Below, in pieces: positions 33,849-45,538 of a stretch of 64,000 nucleotides of DNA (positions within the stretch are counted from its first letter, which is position 1; each line of letters opens with the position of its first letter). Origin of the DNA: Nigrospora sphaerica. Its lineage: Eukaryota; Ascomycota; Sordariomycetes; Amphisphaeriales; Apiosporaceae. Location of the stretch: assembly GCA_018287875.1 (NCBI GenBank), contig JAGVVL010000010.1:18028-82027 (forward strand), given 5' to 3'. The translations under genes were made by a program, and so were the position numbers. The notes beneath the pieces were generated by a model. It had not been told where the DNA came from, ran no database searches, and saw nothing but the letters and a program-made list of their open reading frames with translations.

Positions 33849-35330
33849 TTTAGATGGATGGGGTACAGTCCGAATGAGGCGCGTGGTTGTTGAGACACGT
33901 TAGTAACGTGGATGATGTACCCATTTTGGCAAGCCTTTTTCCCTCTCTACTCAAACGCTTGTGACTACTTCACTCAAAGCAGCATTCGCTGCCGGCGGGT
34001 GACATGGCCAACGATGACGACCTTCTCCGGGCCCCAAGGGTTGTCGCTAGGTGCTCGTCCCGGCTCGGGTTTGAACCGGACCTTTGCCCATTCAATTTGA
34101 TTGAGAGAAATGGCCCCTAAGAGTGCAGGCAGCATGGGGAACAGCAGCGGTGCATTGCCCAGAACTCTGCAGAAGGGGCCGCGATGTGTGATAAGTACAC
34201 AGGCTCGACATGCCAAATGCTGCAGAGCAAGTACCAAGCCAAAATGTCTTTGCGTAGTCGCGGGGATGGGCGAGGTACGTAAACAATACCTGCCACAGTG
34301 GTTCCAGTCTGCTGGCAAGAGCCAACATGAGCAAGCCGTCACAAGGAAAACCAGATCAAAAATGAGGCGTAGCGTACTGTCGCTGTATGCCATCCGCTCC
34401 ATGTGGCCATTCCTGCACGGCACGATGCTGTTCGGATCGGTGCAGAGGCCGGGCCGCAGGGCGCATATGAAGCGACCAGATGGCCAACGCCGTGGACCAC
34501 AGGCAGATGGAGAGACCAACAAGCAGGCCAACTTGCCAAGGCTTCCGCAGTTGAAACTGCGATGGGTGCTCCTCGGAAACAGGAGCGCGAGGGTTAATAT
34601 TGCCCTCGCGGTGGCGGCGAAGGAGGTAAGGCTTCTCAGTCTGAGGATGTGGGCTAAACAGTAACACCCATATGTGCAACGCTCCTTCGTGCTTCATCCA
34701 TCCACTGCTAACGATGGGGAGCATCAAAGGATTGAAAACCCTCACTGGGCAGGTTTCTGGCAACCCCTAGGTTCTGTCCTCATTACCAAATCACCAGATT
34801 GTCATTTACCGTCCACCGAAGTAAAACAGATACTTCAAATAGTACGGTGGCCATCGCTTTAGTCTCGTCAGGGCAGTGAGTGGTTGTGGACGACCACGTC
34901 AGCCTCGACACCCTCACCCGCCGCAAACTGCTAATGGGCTCATGGGACTGATCCGGATCTGATTTCAAGAACTCTATGACCGACTTCACAGCTTAATCAC
35001 AGTTAGGAAGATGACAGTTGCATGTTCTTAACGGGTGTGTATGAGGCCAACAATGGTTTGGAATATCGCAAAGAGTCAACCTGGCCCGCTCAGGACGACG
35101 CCTCCGTCCGTTTCCTTCATCCGGACCAGCTCTGCATTGCCTCGTTCCGGTATTCCCACAAGTTACCTGAATCTATGGGCCTACATACTTCGAACAGATC
35201 GGCCAGGTACGGTACGAGTGACATGACTCTAATCAGTCATGCGCCGGCTGCAATCGTGTCTTGAACGGGCAGTTTGCCAGCCTCACTCGTATCCTCCATT
35301 CTGATCTTCACCTTGTTTGCCCCTGTTATC
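33849..35330. other. Intergenic; possible weak minus-strand gene near 33974-34763
   Basis: One minus-strand frame (about 34356-34763) contains a transmembrane-like stretch, WQVGLLVGLSICLWSTALAIW, after a charged N-terminus. Another frame continues with hydrophobic sequence to 33974. It could be a small broken membrane-protein gene, but I recognise no family. Nothing else is supported up to the LINE. Confidence 0.25.
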
Positions 35331-35339
35331 CCGTTAGAA

Positions 35340-35344
<5 letters not shown>
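35331..35344. repeat. Target-site duplication of the LINE, 3' side
   Basis: CCGTTAGAACTACA, identical to 49043-49056 beyond the other end of the LINE. Confidence 0.85.

Positions 35345-35373
<29 letters not shown>
35342..35373. repeat. (AC)n microsatellite = 3' tail of the LINE
   Basis: About 16 AC units. On the LINE strand this reads (TG)n directly after a CAATAAATGG end, so it is the simple-repeat tail of the retrotransposon. Confidence 0.8.
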
Positions 35374-35374
<1 letters not shown>

Positions 35375-35669
35375 ATTTATTGACGCCCGGGCGGCGGAGC
35401 CGAAAGGGCGACTAACGCTACTGTGTTTACACTGCCAACACTTCTCTTATCACCCAAAGCCCTTACATGATCCTGCTTGGGCCTGTCTTCTTCTTTTTGC
35501 CGTTCCTCTGCTGATCAAGTCCTGTGTTTCTCGTCCTGTATCTGTCTTCGCAAGCTAGCTTAAAGGGCTTTCTTTAAGTGTCCAGCATCCTATCTTCGGC
35601 GGCTGCAGCGGCGCCTACGTTCGGAGGCACGGGGCAATAGTGGATGTTAGGTTGTTTGTTGCTATATTC

Positions 35670-38600
35670 TTAGTGCACTTCCCTCACGGGCTGTTGCGCG
35701 TCGAGTCGGCCCGTGGCCATGGCGAATCGTTTGGTGGCCCGAACGGCGTCTATGTCCGGGGTCCAGAATTGGTCGTCGGACGCTGACTTCCTCCGAGGTA
35801 AAAAGAGAGGCTGCTTCGATGGGTTTCGGTGCATTGTAACATGTCTCGTCACTGTTCTATCCACTGGTGCCATCGGAAGAGAAAGTGGTCTACCGTTTCT
35901 CTTGCTTGCCCGCAGGCGCACAGGTCGGACGGCGCTACCTCGATTCGGTGGAGGTATGCGTTCAACCTGGCCATCCCCGTTCGTAGCTGGGCGAGTACAC
36001 TTGCTTCTTTCGATGAGAGGGGGTCGTATAGCGCTCTCGTGTGTTTGCCTGGTAATGCTGTATCGATCTTTTCGAGTATTTTCCGACGTCTTCTGGAAGC
36101 CTGTTCGACGGCATCTTCTCGCGCCACGCATTGTTCAGGATTGTCGATCGTGCTCCGGATATCGGTGTCGGCGGACTAGCGCCCAGACGTGTCGATATTT
36201 TCGCTTTCTTCTTTGCCAGGTCTATGCGTCCGTCGCACTCGTCTGTTGGGAACCAAGTAATGGTGATGCTGCTTCCCTCTCTTCGTAGTCTCCGCATCGC
36301 CTCGTAGGCCTGTCGGACGTGTCTTTGGCCAGACTGCTGGCGGGGTTTGTTTAATGTAAGCACAGCTGCTTTATTCCGTGTTAGCAGTATGATGTTGCGG
36401 TACCGCATCCTCGACAGCGAATCCAAGGCACTGGCTATGCCTGCTAGCTCCCCGTAAACGGGTTCTGTTCCGATCTTGGGCCGAGAGTCGCAGACCAGGT
36501 GTTTGTCGTGGACTCGCTATGAAACCGACGTCTGTGTTTCGGTGGCCACGCCATAGCCAACGAGGCCGTTCCGTGCCGAGCTGCTTACGGCAATGCATAC
36601 CGCGCAGTCGGTGGCGGGCTCTTTGCCGGTTCTTCGGTCACTGTCCGTACTCGGCTCTACTAGGGGCCAGCGTAAACGGGTCGACCGTTTCAAGGCATTC
36701 CATAGGCATCTCTTTCAGCGCATCAGCCACTTGGTAGAGGGGCGACCGGTGGTAGCGCTTAAACTTGCACATGCGGCCGATGCAACTGCGTAGGGGTACG
36801 TGTCGGGTAGTGTGTGAATGTCCGTCCATGTCTTGATCGCTTTCCACCAGAACCGCCCTTGGAGGGTAGCGATATGGGCTTCGGCCTCCGCCACGCTGGC
36901 CGCCACCGTCATGAATGTCCCTATGATGGCTTGGGCCCCGATCTTCTGGACCCGGTGGATCGGTCTTGCTGCTTTGTATTGACACTCGTGCATCCACACG
37001 GTTGAGGCATAGTCCACGACCGGTGCTACTGTCGCTGTGAAGAGTTGCTGTGCCGTTGCCGGCGACAGCCCTTTAGACGCTTCAGTGCTAGCACCGCCTC
37101 GAGTCCCTTGGCCCCAGCGCGCGCGATATATTTTCTGTATTTGAGCTTGGTGTCCATGATGACCCCAAGGATCTTAACATGGTCTTGGGGCCGTACGGTT
37201 TGTCCTTTGATCGTGAAGGGCTCCTCACTGGCCCTGTACGCTGTACGGGCGAAGTGGATAACGGCCGTCTTCTCGGCTTCGAACGTTGCGCCGCTCCTCT
37301 TTTCCCAGTTAAGGGCGTCTTTGATGATGGCCTCTATGCCGACACGGTTGTCCTGAGCCGTCGGGTCGACAACCTAAGCCGTGAAGTCGTCCACAAAGGC
37401 GATCGCGCCCCCGTAGCAGTCGATTCGTCGCTGGACCAAATCTGCATTAAAGAAGAGGAACAAGATGGGGGACAGCGGCGGTCCTTGCGGGAGGCCGGCC
37501 TGCGGTAGCGCTCGAACTTTTGAGACGTGTCCGTTGACCATGATCGTCGCGGTTCGGTTAGAACAGAACGCCTCGATCCACTGGAGCAGTTCATTCGGCA
37601 CGCTGCGTGCTTTCATCCTCTGAAGCAGCCGTTCCTTGCATACCCCATTGTATGCTCCTTGACGTCGAAGCTCACGAGACTGAGGACCTTTCGGCCCCGC
37701 CAAGCAGCATAGACCTGCTCCTGCAGGAGTAGCAGTGCCTGCTCGGCGGACCGCCGTTTACGGGCCCCGAAGTGGTTCGTGGGCAGGAGGCCGTAGGTCT
37801 CGACCATGTGTGAGATTCTCTCAGCAACAACCGACTCCAATACCTTGCCCAGGGTTGCAAGGAGCGAGATCGGTCTCCAGGCTTTCGCTTTCGTGTGATC
37901 GTCTTTCCCCGGCTTCTGGAGCGGGATGATTCTCGCGTGGAGCCACTGGGTGGGCAGTTCTCCGGTTTCGAGTGACGCGCGGAACAGCGCCAGGACCCGG
38001 TCCTTCACCACGGGCCATGTTTCTTTCCAGACGATGGCCGGTAAGCCGTCCTCTCCTGGCGCTTTCCATGATTTGGCTGCGAACAGCTGCCTCTCGACCT
38101 CTTCCATCGTGATGGTGCGCATGTTGATAGGGGTCCTCCGGGGTCTGTCGCCCTCATCGGCAATCTCACTCGGAAGGGGAGGGAAGAACGTGGCGAGCAG
38201 TTCCTCCGCCTGTTCCTTGTGGTCCGTCGTCGTCGTGCCGTCCGCCCTCGCGAGTTGCGGGACTTTTCTGAACGCCGACGCGTCGCCCCGACTTCAGGTA
38301 TTTGGCCGCTTTCCAGATGTTGTCGTTGTCCGCGAGAAACTCGTTCCAGTGCTTCTTCTTCTGTTGGCGGATGGCCTCATCGTACTGCTTGGCTGCCCCT
38401 CTCGCCGTTTCCTCCAGGTCTGCCCGGGTCCGCCCCGCTCTTCGCTCGGCCCTGCTCTTGTTTCTCCAGTACGTGTAGATGCGTCGCAGCTGTGTCAGGT
38501 CAGTTGTCCACCAGCGCTTCGCGTACGGTGATGGTCTGGCCCTGGGGGTAAGCGTGTGCACGGCTTCCCGTACTGCGCTCATCAGGCGGTCGGTTTGCTG

Positions 38601-39436
38601 CTGCACACTACCTCCCGTCGGGGTTGCCGCCAGTGCATTCGCGATCCTGGCATTGATGTTCATCCACGGGCCGTTTTTGAATAGCAGTCGCTCCTGGCTG
38701 TTCGGGAGGGCCCCGCCACGTCAAAGACCGTTTCGATGGACCGGTGGTCTGACCCATTTTCCGTCTCTAGTGTCCTGCATTTAATCATTGCGTCCCTTAA
38801 CTCTCCCGAGGCGAGAACAAGGTCGATTGTCGTGCTGTTCTCCCCGTCGCTCCACGTCTTCGTGCCCCGCGGTAGCAAGCTTGCAAGGCCGTATTTGTTC
38901 ATCAGGTCGATCATCGGATCCGTCTCGCCCTGCCGCTCGAGTCGTATCTCGTCTCCTCCCCATAGTTCATCGTGTCGGTTGAAATCCCCCATAATGACCA
39001 GTTCGATGGCCGTGCCGGTGCTACTTTGTACCATCCCAATTGTCCTGCGGAGTTCCTCGCACATATCTCTAAGTGCCTGAGCATCCGTCACTGGCACGTA
39101 GACCGACACCACCAGAATCGTGCGCTCGGCGAGCCGTACGATCGCCGCCGTGAGGTCGGGAGAGTGAATGGGGACTTGTTCCGCCTCCGCCTGTTTGTTA
39201 ATCCAGAGCATGCTCCGGATGGCCCATCGCCCCTCCCTGAATATAGTCGGGACCATTTTGACCCATTCCCGATGCCCCATAGGCGTCGTGAGGAGCCGTC
39301 CCTGAATCTTCCTCGCGTGCGGTTCTTGTATCACTATAACTGTTGCGCCCCTTATCGTCTCGTCGTTCATTAGGCTGTCCAGCACTGGTCCTTGTTTCCG
39401 TACGTTGTGTTGAATTAATCGAACCGCTTTACTCAT
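35670..39436 (-). pseudogene. LINE ORF2: endonuclease - reverse transcriptase - RNase H (inactivated)
   Basis: ATG at 39436. An APE-type endonuclease comes first: IQEPHA, SVYVPVTDAQ, MGDFNRHDELWGGDE and SDHRSIE. The reverse transcriptase runs from about 38130 ([59 protein letters not shown]). An RNase H with ELAGIASALDSL follows near 36440, and the C-terminal CACGQARETVDHF zinc motif near 35900. The end, VRATKRFAMATGRLD, is typical of Tad-like LINEs. Lesions include an extra base in the C-run 38286-38289, a lost base at 37657-37658, and a TAG (cta at 37374-37376) replacing Trp just after FVDDFTA, so the polymerase is dead. It encodes target-primed reverse transcription functions. Confidence 0.88.
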
Positions 39437-39529
39437 GACGGACCGGGTACAGCTTCGGGCAGTTGCGGCTGAACGATTCGTGCGGGCCTCCGCACGGGAC
39501 GCACTTTAATACAGACTCTTCGCAGCGGT
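39429..39529 (-). pseudogene. LINE ORF1, 3' part (last zinc knuckle)
   Basis: Encodes CEESVLKCVPCGGPHESFSR and then NCPKLYPVRHE-stop. The ORF1 stop overlaps the ORF2 start in ATGAGTAA (39429-39436), an overlap often seen in this LINE type. Its 5' part lies at 47779-48968. Confidence 0.85.
39521..39529. repeat. 9-bp target-site duplication, left copy
   Basis: CGCAGCGGT, identical to 47770-47778, at the exact point where LINE ORF1 is interrupted. Confidence 0.8.
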
Positions 39530-39752
39530 CGGAAACCGAAGAATAATTCCTATATGGTGGCGGTAACCGGGCTAGGGCTTCTGTACCTCACAGAACAGCC
39601 GCCTCACTCACCCGAGCCCAACAATAGCTGATCGCGATATTTGTAGTTTTCTTGCGTACCGAATCTGATTCGCTAGAGAGTGGAGACAATAGTGTAAACT
39701 CGAGTACCTTCGAACTCCAGCCCTTTCGGGAGCCACCATTTTTAGTCATGCC

Positions 39753-39995
39753 TCATGGTGATCCCTGATAGAAAGACGAATATCTACGCCACAGCTGCTT
39801 AAACGGAACTATGGTCGAATGTCTCACCACGCTTCCAATAAAAAATTTAATAACCACGCCGGCGCCGTACAAAGCAAGAGCGAAGGCCGCGGTGGCACCG
39901 AGGCCGTTCGGCTTGGACGACGCGCTCGTAACGGTGGTGAGCTTGCCCTTAAGATACTGGTCTTTCACAGTTTGGATTATATCAACTATAAGGTT
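39753..39995 (-). CDS. Small hypothetical membrane protein fragment
   Basis: A minus-strand open stretch reads VDIIQTVKDQYLKGKLTTVT and then a hydrophobic helix LGATAAFALALYGAGVVIKFFI, ending FYQGSP-stop at 39753. Residue use looks protein-like and the open frame continues upstream without a clear ATG. I recognise no family; it may be the 3' exon of a gene carried by the insertion. Confidence 0.3.
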   Translation of the reverse strand, partial: NLIVDIIQTVKDQYLKGKLTTVTSASSKPNGLGATAAFALALYGAGVVIKFFIGSVVRHSTIVPFKQLWRRYSSFYQGSP

Positions 39996-40746
39996 ATGAA
40001 GATAAGGGGAAGTAGGCCAAGAGGAACAGGAGGACGAGAAGCAGGGTGAGATAAGGGGATGTGCAAGTCGGTAGTTAGGTTGTTAAGGGATGAGCCGGCG
40101 AGAAGATGGACTATAACTGAGTTAGGAGCTTTTGTTTTTCTCCTAATCACTTCGAATTTTCATACAGTCCTTCAGGCTCACCCAGACGTGCAGCTTCCTC
40201 TCATCGTCATTCCAGAAAGCTGTAGAATATAGTGAGAGGTCGAAGTCGTATGGCGCTAGTCCTTAATCAGCAATGTGCTTACATGTGGGTAGCATGATGC
40301 GGCTTTTAACCCCCTACCTGCCCGGGAGTAGAGAAGGTCTTTACGATATGTGGAGCTGAAAGTTGCTTACTGAAACCCCCGGTCGCGTAAGCTGAAGGGG
40401 GAAGAGGGTGGTAAATTTCACCGCGGGGTACCTATCGTACATACTGAGGATATGGCTTAAAGTGGGCCGGGAGATCATTTCCCCTCCTCCTGGAGCTTCG
40501 GAGATGGAGATGACCAATTCCGACGAGCTTCATACACATCCCCTACGAGGAAGGGGAGTTGCCGTCATCCGGGTGGCATAATAGGTAGGGAGGGCCATCG
40601 TACGACCATGCCAAGTTATAAGAACACTGCTTGCCTCCAGTCATACAATACTTCACCAACCCATCCTATTGTTATCGAAACGTCTCATCTCAATCTTGCC
40701 TACACCGCCAGCCACCGAACTCTATCGTGAAACTTTCGACTACAGT

Positions 40747-42016
40747 ATGCCTTCAGTACTCGTTCTCGGCGGCACGGGATTCCTAGGAGGTATGGCTCTC
40801 CCTCCCCTCAACGCAGGTCCTCCTACTCTCTCCCGTTTAAACGTTGCTGATATCCGTTTCCACGTGGCAGCCCCCACCGTCCGGGCCCTAGCGGCCGCCC
40901 ATCCGGACTGGCCCATCACGGCGTCGAGCCGGCCCGGGGTGGGTCGGCCGGCGCCAAGGCGCAGCTCGCCAAGGTCGCCAAGCTGGTCGAGGTGGGCGAC
41001 TGGGCCGATTTCGAGACCATCAAGCGGCTCAGCGCGGAGCACGACCTCGTCATCAACGCTGGCAACTCCGCCACGGCGGACCCGGTGACGGCCGCGGTGG
41101 CCGGGCTGCGCGAACGCAAGGCGAGGGACCCGGCCGCCATGGCCACGCTCTTGCATATTAGCGGCGCCGGCAACTTCATCGACTACGGGACCTCGGGCCG
41201 GTTCAACGAGGCGAGCAGAGTCTGGGATGTGAGTGAGCCGATTCCGAATCTGTCGTTTCCCGCTCGGGGAAATCAGGACGTCGATTGCTAACGAGGACCG
41301 CCTTGTGTCGCCGTGCAGGATAGCAACGTCGATGATATCAAGCAGATCCACAAAGACATGTTCAATGGCCAGTCCGACACTGTGTACGTAGACTCTGCCC
41401 TGCCTAGGGCCACCTGGTTGTATTTATATGGCTAACAAGAGACCCCCCGGCTACAGCGTCCTCGAGGCGGGCGCCACAGGTCCTATCGACACCTACATCG
41501 TGTGCCCGTCGGTGGTGTACGGCGGCGCCGCCGTCGAGGCCCCGAGCGGCGGGGTGGGCTACGCGCTGCTGACGGAGAACGCGCGAGGCCTCGGGTACGT
41601 GCCCTACGTGGGGGACGGCTCGGCCGTGGTCAGCACGACGCACGTGCTCGACGTCGTCCGCTTCCTCGTCACGGTGGCCGAGCAGGCTGCCGCGGCCGCA
41701 CCCCGGCGGACCGGGCGGTGGCCGCGTACGAGCGCTACTACATGCTCGAGACGCAGCGTCTGCCGTGGAAGGCCGTCGCCGCCGCGCTCGCCGCTGTGCT
41801 CCACCGCGAGGCCCCGGCCCGGTTCCCCTCGGCCGAACCGCGGCCCGTGCCCGAGTTCGGGGACGCCGCCGGCGGTGCCAAGCCCTCCTGGCGGCCAACA
41901 TGCTGTTTCGCGGCCCGAGAGCCGAGGCCATGGGCTTCCGAGCCGAGGGGAGGAGCATGTTGGACCAGATGAGTGATGACCTCCGCGGCTGGGGGAAGAA
42001 GGTCGAGTCCAGCTAG
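40747..42016 (+). CDS. NAD(P)-dependent epimerase/NmrA-like Rossmann protein, frameshifted as read
   Basis: ATG at 40747 (MPSVLVLGGTGFLG, the nucleotide-binding loop). Three introns with good borders: 40790-40870, 41229-41318 and 41384-41456. Joined exons give LGAPTVRALAAAHPDWPITASSR, LLHISGAGNFIDYG, TYIVCPSVVYGGAA, THVLDVVRFLV and a C-terminus of GWGKKVESS. This is an extended short-chain dehydrogenase-type fold, probably cytosolic, substrate unknown. The frame breaks at 40936-40939 (GGGG), 41701-41704 (CCCC) and 41883-41885 (CCC); one extra base in each run restores it, so the gene is probably intact in reality. It lies inside the 8.24-kb insertion, an unusual place for a host gene, and is related at domain level to the pseudogene at 27140. 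Confidence 0.75.
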
Positions 42017-42394
42017 GTTGGGGTCGAACAGATCGTTCCGGAACGAAAATACGGCATGACTCACGCCAAGTCCACGGAACGTCACCACACGGGGATTTGA
42101 AGCGCCGTAGCAGGGCAGAGATGATCAGCCTGAGGTACATCGCTGTGCCGCGTGCCAGCACACAAGGAATTCCGGGCTGAGCCAGAAATGTGGCACAGGA
42201 TGTAGCAGTAGATACCTAGATACAATACGCTGGAAAATGCACCGTCAAAAATACTTGTCTAGAGATAGCTTATCTTTACTTTCGATAAGGAAAATGCAGT
42301 GATGGTCACATTTCTTGTTTAGTGTCTCCCGTACTAAGCCGTAGTGAGTCGGGCTGGTTCAATTCAGCAAGTTATTTGGCTAGGAGAATCGTCC

Positions 42395-42835
42395 TTAACA
42401 ATCGGCGTCTCGTACAATGACGTTCCAATCGCCGTCCTCAAAGGTTTGAACCGAAACAAAGTCGCTGGCATTTCCGTATATGCCATGGGTTGACGGACAA
42501 GAACCCAGAATGGCACTGGCACTGTTGGCGATCCAACTCCAGCTGTCAAAGTAGTGGGCGGTGGGTGCCTGAAGGGCAAAAACAGGTCAGCACGTGGATC
42601 GGTATTGAGCCATTGTTATACTCACATCATTGCAAATCTAGATGGCCGACTTATAGGAACAACTGACGCGGCCGCAGTTGCCGGGCCCGGGGCCCTCGGT
42701 GAGGCCTCCGCTTAGCCCGCGGAGGTAACTGACTCCGTCTCGAAGTTTCTAGAAGTCGCCCTTCGGAAGGTTGTTGTAGAGAATGTCGCACGGACAAGTC
42801 GCGGGGACAGGTTCATTAGGGATTGTTGTTGGGCG
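42395..42835 (-). pseudogene. Secreted Cys-containing fungal protein, relic
   Basis: Two exons on the minus strand around a 57-nt intron (42569-42625). Exon 1 reads ATCPCDILYNNLPKGDF-stop and then GPGPGNCGRVSCSYKSAI-stop-ICND. Exon 2 reads APTAHYFDSWSWIANSAS and ends NVIVRDADC-stop at 42395. Small secreted proteins with GPGPGSCGRVSCSY and a WNVIVR ending are common in filamentous fungi, without known function. The two in-frame TAGs (cta at 42638-42640, a lost Trp, and 42749-42751) show that it is dead. No start or signal peptide remains. Confidence 0.65.
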
Positions 42836-43500
42836 CAATATGGGGGTGTGTCGGTGGAGAATTAGAGGGGTGGGCGCGAAATCAGCTAATTAGCCACCCG
42901 GTGGCACACTGGGGTCACCACACCAGTTGCTAAGTGCCTTAGGCGGCCTGCCTATGCGAAACGATAGGGAGGAGCCGAACGTGCATGAATTTGCGGGAAA
43001 CGCAGGAGGAAACTCCCCCTCCCCCTTCCGTGGCCCCCATCCCCATGCAGCTCGCACCGCCTTCTCTCTTTAGCCTGTGAGACAACATGTCACATCTCTG
43101 GTGAGCTTACCGTCAGCAGTTCCGACAGTCACCAGGAGCGCGGCCAATCAGAGGCCTTGGCTTTGAGGCTGATGAAAAAACAGAATGCCAGGACCCCGTA
43201 GCGGCTACGGATCTCCATAACCGCGACTGTCAGATTTGTAATGCTTTGTATTATCGTGAGAGAAGGGTAGGGCATTTCCACATATATTGTCTCAAGAATC
43301 ATGTTATGTCAACGTACTTTGACACGGCAAGGGTCTTCACATCTCCAATGCTGACGCATAAACTCGCCTGCTAGTCCATCTCGTAGGCTAGGGCGTCATC
43401 CGCAAGTCCATACAAATAGCACGAGATGATGGAAAGAAGAGGAAAAAGTCATGTGCAAATTGCGAGCTTGATTTTTCTCCGATGAAGTGCTCATGTTAAC
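42836..43500. other. No gene seen
   Basis: Non-coding DNA inside the 8.24-kb insertion, between the secreted-protein relic and the LINE fragment. No TIR or repeat was recognised. Confidence 0.4.
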
Positions 43501-44330
43501 GTCATAATGTTAGGTATCCCGCCCGTTAGCACGCACAGGCTGGGGGTATGTCATCTACCAGAATCAGCGCACGCTGCAATGCGACTCGGGACGGCTAGGT
43601 CCTTCTGAAGTCTTCGACGCGGAGGCGGAAGGGACCTTAGCAGGCTTGAAGGGCGCGTTCCGGCTCGGCCTGCAATACTACCCCATACACATCTGCCTCG
43701 ATAACACCTCAGTAGTGGCCTGCCTCCGGGGCAATCCCGCCGACAGCTCCCAAAAGGCCTTCATCCAGTTCCAAGCCCTGGCACGGACGGCAAGGGTCAT
43801 GGTACACTGGGTCCCAGGACACTCCAAGGTACAAGGAAACGAAGAAGCGGACCACCTCGTAAAGCTAAAAACCGAGATGACACTACCAGGCCCCGAACGG
43901 CCTCCGACGATCGCGTATGTAAAACGGACAACGAAGGAAGCCTATAAGACTCTCTTCTAGCGCTGGTGGACTCCCGAAGGACCTAGATATAAACGCTGGT
44001 CAGACCTCGAGGTAGCGGCTACCAAACGCTGCCCAAAGTGGTCCGTAATGCCACGAAGCATCCTACACCGGTTCCTCGCTGCCAGGTCTAGACACGCCGA
44101 CTTTAAATGGTACCATAGGAAGTTCAGACACACGGAAGCTAAGGTCCTATACTTATGCAGCCGAAAGAAAACCCCTGAACACATGACACACTGCCGGAAA
44201 ACAATTCGGCTTCGACACCTATGGCCCCACTTTGGCACCGATAGACCCCCAGCCACGCAGATGGACTCGACGACTTTCTGGAAACACCTACTAAGACGGG
44301 GATATGGAATGATGGCTTGAAATTTGATCA
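43501..44330 (+). mobile_element. 3' fragment of a second LINE (RNase H plus zinc motif)
   Basis: Plus strand. Encodes an RNase H end: AGWGYVIYQNQRTLQCDSG, DAEAEGTLAGLKGAF, ICLDNTSVVACLRG, WVPGHSKVQGNEEADHL. After an in-frame TAG at about 43958-43960 come RFLAARSRHADFKWYHRKF and the zinc motif LYLCSRKKTPEHMTHCRKT. It ends GYGMMA-stop at 44318-44320. The organisation is that of the C-terminus of fungal LINE ORF2. It belongs to a different family from the LINE at 35345. Confidence 0.75.
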
Positions 44331-44957
44331 AGCCAATGCACTTTAAATAGGAACGTTCAACCGTTCGCAGTTAGCTATGAGATACAGACACACACAACAC
44401 AATTCAACTTGTTGACCACCATCCTTCATGAATACACACTCCCTTTACTCTTGACTTTGAACCTCACTCTTTACCTCCTCACTTGCTGCGACCCTTGATT
44501 AAGACCATCCACACGTCCTTGATTGTGGTATCTGATATAAGGGCACGCAATCACTCCGTTCGGATCGACCTTACGACCGCGTCTTTCCACCAGACTCCCT
44601 TTATCTGGGGTTTGTCTGTTCTACTATTAGTGTCACCGAAAGAGTTCGAGGCCTTTATTCGTATAACGAAGTTCCAACTAATCTGCCCTAGCCTAGAAAG
44701 GCAGCGAGCTGCCAACTTCGGCCTCTAGCCACCGACAACCGGGATAGCACACCTCGAAAGGGGTCTCTACTACACTCCCGTAACCCCTATAAGCACGCTC
44801 GTTAAAGTATGAAGCATATCAACCCAATACTCGGCGGCTAGGTATTGGCACGGGGACGGCCCTCGCGGATCACCCCCTCTGACACTCTCACCGGACACGA
44901 CCATAACTGGCGGTGGCAACGGGAACGGCCTATATATAGAACGCCTACCTGGTGCAC
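44331..44957. other. No gene seen
   Basis: Downstream of the LINE fragment; probably its 3' UTR followed by unknown sequence up to the LTR-like remnant. Confidence 0.35.
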
Positions 44958-45170
44958 TGTTACGGCATGGGTACATAGGTACAAGGGCATGGCAACGCAT
45001 GGACGACTTACCGCTGCCTGGCGGTACGTACCGCCGCTGGCTGGATATATTCCTGCCAAACAGTGACTGAGAGGAGCTTGTTCCTCTTCTTTTCCTCTTC
45101 ACCTGTAGTTTTCGCATCTCAATAGAACCCTTGGGTCATCAACAGATTCTTCGTTCCTTGAACCGTGACA
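44958..45170. mobile_element. LTR-like remnant (TG...CA, 213 bp)
   Basis: Begins TGTTACGGCATGGGTAC (compare 2132) and ends GAACCGTGACA (reverse complement of the segment at about 8416). The TG/CA ends suggest a solo LTR, but no 5-bp target duplication is visible. The two shared blocks have opposite relative orientation at the 2132-8490 locus, so it may be a composite. It borders the pogo fragment exactly. Confidence 0.4.
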
Positions 45171-45532
45171 CAGCCTCGCAAAAGGTCGCAAGATAAAGAA
45201 AAAGCGTATACGACATGGAGGAGCACTAGCCATTGGAGAGGCACAAAATATTTTAAATCAAAAGGACGCCGATACGCAATTAAGGGAGGAAACACGTGCG
45301 AATAGCAGTCGCGTAAGGAGGGCTCAACCTCGCGAACAGCGCTGCGGCACCTGCGGAGAGACCGGTCACAATGCTCGCACTTGTCAAATGGAAAAAGGTG
45401 TCTTTTAAGAGTCGGAACTAATTAGTTTAAATGAATTTAAGGTGTTATGGCGATATAATTGTCTGATTCTAATGGAATTATGCTAGAAAGTGTTCCGTTG
45501 ACCCACATGTTCCACTGACCTGACATGTACGT
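45171..45532 (+). mobile_element. 3' end of a second Fot1/pogo-type element
   Basis: Encodes the C-terminal part of a transposase related to the one at 22326: RIRHGGALAIGEAQNILNQK, then CCHC knuckle CGTCGETGHNARTC. It is followed by a terminal repeat ending TGACATGTACGT and a TA dinucleotide (45533-45534). The 5' part is missing, cut at the LTR-like remnant. Confidence 0.75.
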
Positions 45533-45538
45533 TACCTA

